Translations under genes and position numbers: made by a program | Notes under the pieces: generated by a model | Seen by the model: the letters and a program-made list of their open reading frames with translations, nothing else | The model's database searches: none | What the model was told of the DNA's origin: nothing | From: an uncultured Cytophagaceae bacterium | GTDB taxonomy: Bacteria; Bacteroidota; Bacteroidia; Cytophagales; Microscillaceae | Length of the DNA stretch: 7,568 nucleotides | Direction of reading: 5' to 3' | NCBI GenBank assembly: GCA_937899305.1 | Contig: CALDJV010000377.1 | Location: 1 to 7,568, forward strand | Shown here: in pieces, positions 1 to 6,366 of the stretch | Numbering within the stretch: the stretch's first letter is position 1 | How the letters are laid out: each line of letters opens with the position of its first letter

Positions 1-155
1 TTCGGCTCATTGTTGCAGCTCTCCTGACGAAGGAAGGATCTTAGTTCCTTCGGCTTCGCTCAGGACTTCGGGTTGCGCGAAGCGTCCACTTTTCATTTTA
101 CGTTTTACATTTTTCATTTACTTGCTACCAACTCCTGACTCCGAACTACCAACTA
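1..155 (-). repeat. Composite heptamer repeat, copy A (cut by window edge)
   Basis: Read on the minus strand from 155 to 86, this is ten consecutive 7-nt units in one register. First come five TAGTTGG-type units (149-155, 142-148, 135-141, 128-134, 121-127), then five AAAATGA-type units (114-120, 107-113, 100-106, 93-99, 86-92). A GC-richer module follows (about 1-85) with CGCTTCGCGCAACC, TCCTGAGCGAAGCCGAAGGA and AACAATGAGCCGAA. These words recur in copy C, and the first also in copy B. The first unit contains the TAG stop of the acetyltransferase gene. Orientation is opposite to copies B and C. The left end lies outside the window. Function is unknown. Confidence 0.8.
23..64. repeat. Hairpin within repeat copy A
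   Basis: CGAAGGAA (28-35) pairs perfectly with TTCCTTCG (45-52) around a 9-nt loop. CCTGA (23-27) can pair with TCAGG (60-64) outside an asymmetric bulge. There is no T-run after the stem on either strand, so it is not a typical intrinsic terminator. It is better read as a structural part of the intergenic repeat, although it lies about 90 bases downstream of the acetyltransferase and could stabilise the 3' end of that transcript. Confidence 0.45.
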
Positions 156-677
156 AAGAAAAACTATCTTCCGCTGCATCAAAATATCAGTTTGTTTATC
201 ATTTCCCAGATAAAATACGTGTTTGGAGAAATTGGCAAACCCATACCTCTCGTAAAATCGTCGTGCTCCCTCATTGTGTTCCCATACCCCCAACCATACC
301 AAACCAAGCCCTTGCTCTTGAGCTTTAGCGATGGCAAAATCCAATAATTGCTGACCAATTTTTTGCCCTTGATAGTTGGCATCCACATAAATTCGTTCTA
401 TTTCCAGCGAACTTTCCGGTAAGGTTTCGTTTTGAGCCGTTCCTGTATTGAGTTTTAAATAACCGACCAACTCTTGAGCTATACGAGCAAAATAAAAATC
501 ACTGCCTGGAGTTTCCCATTCCAAGGTAAGGTGTTCCAGGGTCATTTTTTCCTGGAGGTAAGCATCCATATTGGCTTTAGAATTCTGGGCAGCAAACGCC
601 GCTACAAAAGTAGCTTGACTCATTTGTTGTAACAGGGCCAGTTCGTTTTGGGAAACCTTGGTAATTGATAAATTCAT
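153..677 (-). CDS. PaiA-like GNAT family N-acetyltransferase
   Basis: A 174-residue single-domain GNAT protein that should transfer the acetyl group of acetyl-CoA to an amine in the cytoplasm. Motif A is clear: LEIERIYVD at 91-99 (beta-4) followed by the acetyl-CoA loop QGQKIG at 103-108. Motif B follows as WLGVWEHNEGARRFYERYGF at 128-147. The layout closely resembles Bacillus PaiA (polyamine N-acetyltransferase) from memory: an N-terminal TF..AF..QN segment (23-32), the SLEIERIYV and WLGVWE.NE.A..FY blocks, and a C-terminal FY.G…QTD..M. Polyamine as substrate is inferred from that resemblance. Length is normal for PaiA. The ATG has no Shine-Dalgarno sequence; upstream is AT-rich. The TAG stop falls inside the first heptamer of repeat copy A, so the last residues may be repeat-derived. 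It lies 114 bases downstream of the small Cys-rich gene and could be co-transcribed with it. Confidence 0.9.
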   Translation of the reverse strand: MNLSITKVSQNELALLQQMSQATFVAAFAAQNSKANMDAYLQEKMTLEHLTLEWETPGSDFYFARIAQELVGYLKLNTGTAQNETLPESSLEIERIYVDANYQGQKIGQQLLDFAIAKAQEQGLGLVWLGVWEHNEGARRFYERYGFANFSKHVFYLGNDKQTDILMQRKIVFL

Positions 678-791
678 TTGATACGTTTTTTGATAAGTGA
701 TGGCAACGATTTGTAATCACCTAGAAACTTTACTTTGATAGAAGGGATAGGCATAAAATGAAGGATCCTGAGTGAACTTGCCAATGATCAA

Positions 792-1220
792 TCAATCTCG
801 GCAATCTATCTTCCCTTCTTGCAAGGTTTCCAAACGACATTCAAAAGGACTTAATTGGCCTTTTACCCATTGACCTTCTTGAAATATAAAAGAAAGAAAA
901 CCAGTGATTTTCTGATTAGAAGTAATCATGAGATTGTCTTTTTCTTGAGGCTGATAGACAAAATCAAAACAGGAAGAAGCATTCAATTGAGAAAGCACAT
1001 ATTCGCTGGTCAAATGAACGCCCAATTGATCACTGGGCATCTCGAGCAGGCCATCCATGGTACTTGGTTCGGGAATATGACGCCGGAGTGTCCAAATGAA
1101 TTGAATGTATTTTGGAAATACCTTTTGAGTATAGGTATCCCCATAACGGTTTTTAATGGTTTTTACTTTCACCTCATCGGCACAAGTACAAAACATCAGA
1201 TGTTTGTCGGGTTGACACAT
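792..1220 (-). CDS. Small Cys-containing conserved hypothetical protein
   Basis: A 142-residue protein without signal peptide or membrane segment, so probably cytoplasmic. It begins MCQPDKHLMFCTC, with Cys at 2, 11 and 13, and has further Cys at 84, 128 and 140. This 'MC…K…CTC' start, with the later blocks YVLSQLN (74-80) and CFDF.Y.PQE.DNL (84-97), recalls an uncharacterised Bacteroidota family from memory. The clustered N-terminal Cys could bind metal or form a disulfide, but that is inference. I preferred this frame over a 125-residue plus-strand frame across the same bases because of the conserved-looking motifs and because the gene lies in line with its minus-strand neighbours. The ATG is only 10 bases from the T-run of the terminator hairpin behind the oxygenase gene. 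Its own promoter is therefore hard to place, and it may depend on read-through or on the hairpin as a leader structure. Confidence 0.75.
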   Translation of the reverse strand: MCQPDKHLMFCTCADEVKVKTIKNRYGDTYTQKVFPKYIQFIWTLRRHIPEPSTMDGLLEMPSDQLGVHLTSEYVLSQLNASSCFDFVYQPQEKDNLMITSNQKITGFLSFIFQEGQWVKGQLSPFECRLETLQEGKIDCRD

Positions 1221-1230
1221 AATCGTAAGT

Positions 1231-1270
1231 AAAAAATATTCTACCTATCAGTAACGATAAGTAGAATATT
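1231..1270 (-). terminator. Intrinsic terminator downstream of the carotenoid oxygenase gene
   Basis: AATATTCTAC (1235-1244) and GTAGAATATT (1261-1270) are perfect 10-bp arms. The inner bases TATC (1246-1249) and GATA (1256-1259) add four pairs after one mismatch, leaving a 6-nt loop. On the minus strand the stem runs straight into six T (1231-1236), the form of an intrinsic terminator. It begins about 27 bases after the oxygenase stop. The next minus-strand start codon is only 10 bases further on. Confidence 0.75.
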
Positions 1271-1297
1271 AGAGTTGTTTACAGACGGTAATAATAG

Positions 1298-2755
1298 TTA
1301 ATCGTGAAATAACCGATCGCCTGCCACCCAACAACCGTGAAATCCATTCGGTACCCGTTGAGGAAGCGCAATGGTAGCCAAAGGGTCGGCCGTGATATTT
1401 TGAGCATCCAAAATCACCACTTCCGATGTATCGTTGCGCTGGTCGGTCACAAAGCTAATCACATATCCATCATCCTCTGTTTTGGCGTTGGGCTTGGGAA
1501 TAAATGGTGACTCGCTGCCAAATTTTCCCTCGCCATACCAATAGGTTTGTGAGGTTTGCTTTTCGGTATCGTATTTTACAATACCATCAAAACGCAAGAC
1601 TTCCGAAAGATCCAAGTGTTGGTTATAAGCATACCTGGATTTGCGCCCCAAATATTGGCTATTCATCAATGGAAACTCAGTGCCCCGGTCATCCAAGGCA
1701 TACTCTTTAGTTTCGCCAGTTTTGAGATTAAAATGATAACGGTACAAGTAGGCGTTCAATCGTAAATAGGCATTGAGTTTTTCTTCAGGAGTAGCTCCCT
1801 TGGGAAGTTCCTGCTGCGGAGTCGGCTCTGGGTTGATGCAACAGTCCATAATGATTTCGTCGCCTTCTTCCCAGGCATTGATGGTGTGGTAAATATAACA
1901 AGGCTTGGCCTCAAACCAACGTACTTCTGAAGCTTGCCCATACCGGGGAATGATGCCAAACCTACTGGGTAATTCCCTTCTAAAAACTGGAGCTGCTTTG
2001 CCTTTGGTGGCCATCACGTTCAAGTCATAAATCAAAGGCAAATCCATCAATACCGAATAATGCTGGGTAATGGCCATATCGTGAGGAACTCGAGGCCCCG
2101 GAGTGGGTACCTTGGTAAAATGAACCAATTGACCACTATGGTTGACTACCCCATAAGCAATGTAAGCCTTGGTAAGCTCATAATCAAAAAACAGTAACTC
2201 GTTGGTATGCTCATCTACTTTGACATGAGCCATCGCCTTGGCGTCAAATGTTCCCTGGAAGTTTTCTACCCCATTGGTCTCCAACGTGATAGGATCCAGC
2301 GCGTACAAATCACCGCACATATACCAGCCGGCCAGCAATTTGCCATTATGGTAAGCCACCGCAGTATTAGCGGTATCTTTCAAGGGCACTCCTCGGTTCC
2401 AGGGGCGGTCTTTGTTGGCCGAAAAACGCCCCATCAATCCTTGCCAGAGCGAAGCATTGGCATTTTGCTCTTCTAAAAAGTTTTGGGTTCGGATCCAACG
2501 ATTGCGATAAGTTGCCTGGCCGTTTTCTAAATGAAGTGCATGCAACATACCGTCCCCATCAAACCAGTGATGGTGCCCTTGCGGCTCAAAACGGGGGTTG
2601 GGGCCATTGCGTACATACACCCCTGTAATGTCTTTCGGAATCTCACCCTTTACCTCAAGGTTGGTTGCCGTCACTTCTTCGTATACAGGGGCAAATGCGC
2701 CCAACAAATAAGGATTGGCCACCTCGAGGGCATAATTCATAATATCATTCTTCAT
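1298..2755 (-). CDS. Carotenoid cleavage oxygenase family protein (RPE65/lignostilbene dioxygenase-like)
   Basis: A 485-residue non-haem iron oxygenase of the seven-bladed propeller family, which cleaves a C=C bond of carotenoids, apocarotenoids or stilbene-type phenylpropenes with O2. All four iron-ligand histidines can be assigned: H177 (AKAMAHVKVD), H225 (PHDMAIT), H290 (YHTINAWEE) and H473 (PNGFHGCW). The N-terminal GVYVRNGPNPRF block (45-56) and HHHWFDGDGMLHA (61-73) are family signatures. Length is typical for a bacterial full-length member. No signal peptide is seen, so it is probably cytoplasmic or membrane-associated. The ATG at 2753-2755 is the first in frame; ATG at codon 6 is an alternative. 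There is no Shine-Dalgarno sequence. The substrate cannot be read from sequence: carotenoid, retinal-forming and lignostilbene-type activities all remain open. It lies downstream of the thiolase on the same strand but behind a 230-bp repeat island, so a separate promoter is likely. Confidence 0.92.
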   Translation of the reverse strand: MKNDIMNYALEVANPYLLGAFAPVYEEVTATNLEVKGEIPKDITGVYVRNGPNPRFEPQGHHHWFDGDGMLHALHLENGQATYRNRWIRTQNFLEEQNANASLWQGLMGRFSANKDRPWNRGVPLKDTANTAVAYHNGKLLAGWYMCGDLYALDPITLETNGVENFQGTFDAKAMAHVKVDEHTNELLFFDYELTKAYIAYGVVNHSGQLVHFTKVPTPGPRVPHDMAITQHYSVLMDLPLIYDLNVMATKGKAAPVFRRELPSRFGIIPRYGQASEVRWFEAKPCYIYHTINAWEEGDEIIMDCCINPEPTPQQELPKGATPEEKLNAYLRLNAYLYRYHFNLKTGETKEYALDDRGTEFPLMNSQYLGRKSRYAYNQHLDLSEVLRFDGIVKYDTEKQTSQTYWYGEGKFGSESPFIPKPNAKTEDDGYVISFVTDQRNDTSEVVILDAQNITADPLATIALPQRVPNGFHGCWVAGDRLFHD

Positions 2756-2789
2756 TGTGCAATATTTTATTGTTTGGGTAATTTTATTT

Positions 2790-2995
2790 AGTCCACAGTT
2801 TTCCTTAGTTGGGAGTTCGTAGTTAGGAGTTGGTAGTTTTGTTTAGTCGATAGTCAATGGTCCATAGTTTTTTTAGTCCATAGTCCACGGTCGATGGTCC
2901 ACAGTAACGCAAAGCGATACAAATTAATCATCGCCTCGCGCAACCATTTAGCAATGCAACAATAAGCGAAGCGGAACAATGTACACTACCTCCCT
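2790..2995 (+). repeat. Composite heptamer repeat, copy B
   Basis: This fills almost the whole gap between the thiolase stop and the oxygenase start. Five TAGTTGG-type units occupy 2806-2840 and a 4-nt spacer follows. AGTCCAT-type units ((A/G)GTCNA(T/C)) then occupy 2845-2865 and 2875-2902, with AGTTTTTTT between them. AGTAACG and CAAAGCG (2903-2916) continue the same register. The segment 2925-2980 matches copy C 6603-6660 at all but three positions. The 10-mer CTACCTCCCT at 2986-2995 recurs at the end of copy C and here contains the thiolase TAG stop. No ORF of note lies inside it and its function is unknown. Confidence 0.85.
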
Positions 2996-4221
2996 ACCAC
3001 AAAACTCGCCATTGTAGTCAAACTTCCCCCAATATTCAGAATACCTACATTTTGAGCGTTTTCCACCTGGTAATCACCTGCTTGTTGACTTACCTGTTTA
3101 TAAGCATCTAACAGCATACGCACCCCAGTAGCTCCTACCGGATGCCCAGCCCCGATCAAACCACCACTTGGGTTAACGGGTAAACTCCCCTCAAAACCAA
3201 TCGTGCCATCTTCGATCACCTTCCAGCCCTCTCCTGGGGCAGTCAAACCAAAATGTTCCAGGGCTACATACTCCGAAATAGTAAAGCAATCGTGGGTTTC
3301 TATGGCATCCAAGTCGCGGGCCGAAGCCAGATTTGCCCTTTGCAGCGCATCTTGAATTGTCTTTTGTAAGTGAGGAAAGGGATAAGTCCCTTCTGGGATA
3401 TCAGGCCGGAGTTTATCTTGCAAAAGCATGGGTGCTGTACGATGTCCCCAACCTTTGATACAAGGAATGGCATCCAGTGTCAAGCCTCGCTTTTGGGCGT
3501 ATTGTCGAGCATACTTCTCCGAAGCCAAGAATACCACCGCACTGCCATCGGTAATGCGACTACAGTCCGATTTGCGCATGCAACCTTCGACAATAGGGTT
3601 CCAGGCCTCATCATTCCCAAAAGCCTGTTCGGTGAGCTCCCATTGTCGAGTTTGAGCATTGGGATTGCGGCGAGCCTGGGCATAATTATTCTGGGCAATG
3701 GTTGCCAAGTGCTCGTCTTTTACGCCAAATTGCTCTTGGTAATACACCATGACATCCGAAAACAGTGACACCCAAGGAAACTTCGCTTGTTGGGCTTCGC
3801 GACCTGTCCAGGCTGCTGCCCCAAGGAAATGAGCCGCATTAGCCCCGTCAACATTACGCATCAGTTCTACCCCAGCTACACAGGCCACATCATACCAACC
3901 TGCCTCGATGTCTCTCATTGCGGCCAAAATAGCCATACTTCCCGAAGCACAAGCGGCCTCGTGTCGGGTAGCTGGAATGCCCTCTAAAGCTGGATGCGCA
4001 CTGGCCATTAAACCTCCCAAATGGCCCTGTTGAGCAAAAAGTTCACCTACAAAATTACCCACATGGGCGCATTGTATGTCGTGAGGGTCAAGGTGGGTGG
4101 CGGCAATGGCTTGCTCAAAGCCAGTTTGTAGCAAGTGATAGATATTTTTGTTTTGGCGATGCCAATTGACCTTGAAGTCGGTTTGGGCTCCGCCAAGAAT
4201 GTAAACCTTATTGATGGACAT
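2986..4221 (-). CDS. SCP2-type thiolase (acetyl-CoA acetyltransferase family)
   Basis: A 411-residue thiolase-fold enzyme expected to cleave a 3-ketoacyl-CoA with CoA, or to run the reverse condensation, in the cytoplasm. Visible catalytic parts are the nucleophile C91 in EAACASGSMAI, the HDCF box at 310-313 and GAGHPVGATG at 357-366 with H360. HDCF in place of NEAF marks the SCP2/SCPx thiolase class, in which its Cys (C312) is the second catalytic cysteine. Consistently, the usual C-terminal CxG cysteine is absent, replaced by LNIGG at 395-399. Only the thiolase part is present, with no fused SCP2 lipid-binding domain. Length is normal for the class. The ATG at 4219-4221 gives the expected N-terminus (VYILGGAQTDF) and has no Shine-Dalgarno sequence. 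It is divergent from the TetR gene, with a 19-bp palindrome 17 bases upstream of its start, so repression by TetR is likely. The TAG stop lies in a 10-mer shared with repeat copy C. Chain-length or branched substrate is unknown. Confidence 0.92.
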   Translation of the reverse strand: MSINKVYILGGAQTDFKVNWHRQNKNIYHLLQTGFEQAIAATHLDPHDIQCAHVGNFVGELFAQQGHLGGLMASAHPALEGIPATRHEAACASGSMAILAAMRDIEAGWYDVACVAGVELMRNVDGANAAHFLGAAAWTGREAQQAKFPWVSLFSDVMVYYQEQFGVKDEHLATIAQNNYAQARRNPNAQTRQWELTEQAFGNDEAWNPIVEGCMRKSDCSRITDGSAVVFLASEKYARQYAQKRGLTLDAIPCIKGWGHRTAPMLLQDKLRPDIPEGTYPFPHLQKTIQDALQRANLASARDLDAIETHDCFTISEYVALEHFGLTAPGEGWKVIEDGTIGFEGSLPVNPSGGLIGAGHPVGATGVRMLLDAYKQVSQQAGDYQVENAQNVGILNIGGSLTTMASFVVGR

Positions 4222-4238
4222 GACAGGGATATTAATAA

Positions 4239-4257
4239 TATGAACACTGTGTTCATA
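4239..4257. promoter_or_regulatory. Candidate TetR operator (perfect 19-bp palindrome)
   Basis: TATGAACACTGTGTTCATA has perfect 9-bp arms around one central T. It sits in the 136-bp divergent region, 17 bases before the thiolase start and 100 bases before the TetR start. Size, symmetry and position are those of a TetR-family dimer site next to its own gene. On the minus strand a weak -7-like element, TAACTTGG (one mismatch to the Bacteroidota TAnnTTTG consensus), lies just upstream, so the palindrome would overlap the transcription start of the thiolase. The operator role is inferred. Confidence 0.65.
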
Positions 4258-4357
4258 ATTAACCCAAGTTACGAATAAAATCTTAAAATATTGTAATTAT
4301 TGTAAGGCAAAGTACCAATTGCGAACTAAATTGATCAATACTTGTTTTGTATTTATT

Positions 4358-5011
4358 ATGAATGAAAGTCTAAAAAAGCAGCAAGTTCAATACATTATCA
4401 ATCAGGCTGAAGGAGTGTTTTTTGACAAGGGATATGCATATGCCAATATTTCTGAGATCAGTAAAGCAGCCCAACGAAGCCGGACTACGATTTACAGTTA
4501 TTTTGAGAGCCGAGAAAACCTCTATATGGCCGTTATTTACAAATCATTGCAAGTGTTTATGCAAGCGCTATCCAAGGTAAATTTGAAGCATAAAAGTGGA
4601 CAGGAAAGGGTACTGGCTTATTGTGCAGGGTACCTTGGTTTTTGTCAAGAATTTCCTCGTCGGTATCAGATTATTCTGGATTATTATACCTATGTGCGCA
4701 ACAGTACCCTCATTCAACCAGAAACGCCCATTCAGGGAGCTTACAATTATTTTACTAAGGTACAGCAAGCGGCCCAAATCCCAGTAGATATGATGTATCA
4801 AGAGATCACCTCAGGGCAAAAAGACCAAAGCATTTCTTCGGAGGTGTTACCCGAGGTGTTGTTGTTGAACATATGGGCCCAGTTGATTGGTATTTCGCAT
4901 TTGGTGCCTACTTCGGGTAATAAAAACCTGAATTTAGCAGGTAAAGAAGTAAATAATTGGCAAGAGAAAGCCCTTGATATGATCAAAAAAATGCTACTAA
5001 ATGGGCATTGA
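4358..5011 (+). CDS. TetR/AcrR family transcriptional regulator
   Basis: A 217-residue DNA-binding repressor of usual TetR length. The N-terminal helix-turn-helix covers about 13-56: AEGVFFDKGYAYANISEISKAA, then the recognition helix in RSRTTIYSYFESRENLY (40-56), a typical TetR signature. The remaining residues (about 60-217) are mostly helical and should form the ligand-binding and dimer domain, which is too diverged to name a ligand. I chose the ATG at 4358-4360. A frame extending up to a TTG at 4319 adds 13 residues (MRTKLINTCFVFI) unlike a TetR N-terminus. There is no Shine-Dalgarno sequence. A weak promoter-like pair (TTG at 4319, TTGTTTTG at 4342-4349, 20-nt spacing) would give an almost leaderless message; this is only suggestive. 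The divergent SCP2-type thiolase and the palindrome between them suggest control of acyl-CoA or lipid breakdown plus autoregulation. Confidence 0.9.
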   Translation: MNESLKKQQVQYIINQAEGVFFDKGYAYANISEISKAAQRSRTTIYSYFESRENLYMAVIYKSLQVFMQALSKVNLKHKSGQERVLAYCAGYLGFCQEFPRRYQIILDYYTYVRNSTLIQPETPIQGAYNYFTKVQQAAQIPVDMMYQEITSGQKDQSISSEVLPEVLLLNIWAQLIGISHLVPTSGNKNLNLAGKEVNNWQEKALDMIKKMLLNGH

Positions 5012-5037
5012 GAAGTGGTAAAACGTGTTGAAAAGAA

Positions 5038-5085
5038 ATGAGTTGATGGTTCAAAGAGCGTACTATCATTAAACCATCAACTCAT
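5038..5085. terminator. Convergent hairpin between tetR and the SDY-repeat gene
   Basis: ATGAGTTGATGGTT (5038-5051) and AACCATCAACTCAT (5072-5085) form a perfect 14-bp stem with a 20-nt loop, halfway between two convergent genes. On the minus strand the stem is followed by TTTCTTTTC, a fair U-rich tail, so it can end the SDY-repeat transcript. On the plus strand the tail (ATGAAAATAATGG) is poor, but the stem probably still defines or protects the tetR 3' end. Confidence 0.65.
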
Positions 5086-5099
5086 ATGAAAATAATGGA

Positions 5100-6281
5100 C
5101 TATTTGTCTAAACTACGCATGACTTTACCGTAGGTATGATCCGACGAAATAGAGCGAGCAACTTTGGCAAATTGATCTTTTAACTTTGTATTTCCATTGG
5201 GAATGAGTTTGCCCACTTGTACCAATACCTTGCTTTTTTCATAGTCACTATTGAGATACGAAGTGGCCTTGAGCACCGCGGCCAGTTGAACCTCGTTAGG
5301 CCTAGAAGCACGCAAAGCACTGCGTAGAATCTTACTGCTTTCATAATCGGAGTTTACTTGACGGATCAGGTCAATGGTTTTTATCATTTGTTGGTCGCTC
5401 AACCTGTTTCGTTTCAAAACTGTTCTTAATACCTTGCTTTTTTCATAATCCGACCCAATGTCATTGGTAGCATCCAGTACTTTGTCCAATTCCTGATCAT
5501 TCAATCTACGTTTCTTGACAACCCCCTGAAGTACCTTGCTTTTTTCATAGTCAGAATCAATGTCCGTTGAGGCATCTAAAACTTTCACCAACAAGTGAGT
5601 GGGTAATTTGCTTTCCAAAGCGGTGCGTAATGCTTTGCTTTTTTCGTAATCTGATTCGATGCTGGCCACTGCGGTAATGTAGGCACCAGCAGTAGCGTCA
5701 TTTTTTAGAAACCTGCGTTGATTTTTGCGTAAAATTTTTCCCTTATAATAATCAGATTTGATGGTGTTGTCAATTCCCTGAACGACCCCAGTAAGTTCTG
5801 AATCTTTGACGGGATGATTTTGTAGTAGGTAGCTAAAGTACTTTTGTTGCCCATAGTCACTTTCAATGTTTTGAATTTCGGCAAGTACTGCATTGGTACC
5901 TCCTTTTTTGAAAAAACGAGCTACCCTGGATTCAGCCCCAAATCCTCCTCGACGAACCAACTTGGGTAGTTCTCGGGCCAGCCAGGCTCTGCCTTCTGGT
6001 TCATATGGTTTTTTGCGGCCTCTTACATAAAAGGTACGACTGAGGGTACCCCCATCAGCTTTGATGAGTACCTCGCGTCGGTTGACTTTAAAACGGAAAA
6101 AACCATAATCTGAAATGGCTACGATGTCTTTATCGTCGTCCGACAAGGTGATTTTCCCTTCGTGATTTACCAGGATTTCTTTGCCATCAGATTTATGGAT
6201 GTATTTATGTTGGGTTTGGGCAAAAGTAGGGAGAAAGACCAATAAAATGGCCAAACTCAGAAATTTCAAAAGTGACTTCAT
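5100..6281 (-). CDS. Secreted SDY-repeat protein of unknown function
   Basis: A 393-residue exported protein. Residues 1-21 are a signal peptide (MKSLLKF, a hydrophobic core, then TFA before QTQ). Residues about 25-90 look like a small beta domain. A conserved block at 96-139 (GRAWLARELPKLVRR, SRVARFFKKGG, AVLAEI) then leads into eight helical repeats of about 34 residues. Each repeat carries SDYEKSKVL or a variant, with the Ser at 141, 176, 210, 243, 277, 311, 345 and 380 (spacing 33-35). The last is degenerate (SDHTYGKVM). Such WLA-LP / SDY-repeat proteins occur in Bacteroidota and some Xanthomonadaceae as uncharacterised proteins, as I recall. A HEAT-like solenoid that binds protein is inferred. 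No enzyme motif, membrane anchor or sorting domain is seen. The 17-nt DNA word at 5227, 5431 and 5533 recurs at multiples of 102 nt, so the units are near-identical in DNA too. The start lacks a Shine-Dalgarno sequence. Confidence 0.88.
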   Translation of the reverse strand: MKSLLKFLSLAILLVFLPTFAQTQHKYIHKSDGKEILVNHEGKITLSDDDKDIVAISDYGFFRFKVNRREVLIKADGGTLSRTFYVRGRKKPYEPEGRAWLARELPKLVRRGGFGAESRVARFFKKGGTNAVLAEIQNIESDYGQQKYFSYLLQNHPVKDSELTGVVQGIDNTIKSDYYKGKILRKNQRRFLKNDATAGAYITAVASIESDYEKSKALRTALESKLPTHLLVKVLDASTDIDSDYEKSKVLQGVVKKRRLNDQELDKVLDATNDIGSDYEKSKVLRTVLKRNRLSDQQMIKTIDLIRQVNSDYESSKILRSALRASRPNEVQLAAVLKATSYLNSDYEKSKVLVQVGKLIPNGNTKLKDQFAKVARSISSDHTYGKVMRSLDK

Positions 6282-6356
6282 GATTGTAGTATTTTAATTT
6301 TCAGATTTTTAGTTAGTAGTTCGGAGTCAGTAGTTGGTAGTGTTTTTTAGTCCACA

Positions 6357-6366
6357 GTCGATGGTC
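6357..6366 (+). repeat. Left direct repeat (putative target-site duplication)
   Basis: GTCGATGGTC immediately precedes the inverted-repeat element; an identical copy follows it at 6491-6500. The exact duplication length is ambiguous (8-10 bp), because one C/G pair could be counted in the inverted repeat or in the duplication. The same word also occurs once in copy B (2890-2899), so chance identity within a heptamer array must be kept in mind. Confidence 0.65.

Noticed and set aside
855..1232. Plus-strand frame of 125 residues opposite the small Cys-rich gene
   Set aside because: The minus-strand protein has conserved-looking motifs and lies in line with its neighbours; the plus-strand product shows no recognisable motif.
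2806..2902. CRISPR-like repeat array
   Set aside because: Units are 7 nt, contiguous and degenerate, with no spacers and no cas genes.
3370..3768. Plus-strand frame of 132 residues across the thiolase gene
   Set aside because: It is a shadow of the thiolase, whose catalytic motifs are intact across this stretch.
4319..4357. Upstream TTG start for the TetR gene
   Set aside because: It adds 13 residues unlike any TetR N-terminus; the ATG at 4358 gives the usual short lead into the helix-turn-helix.
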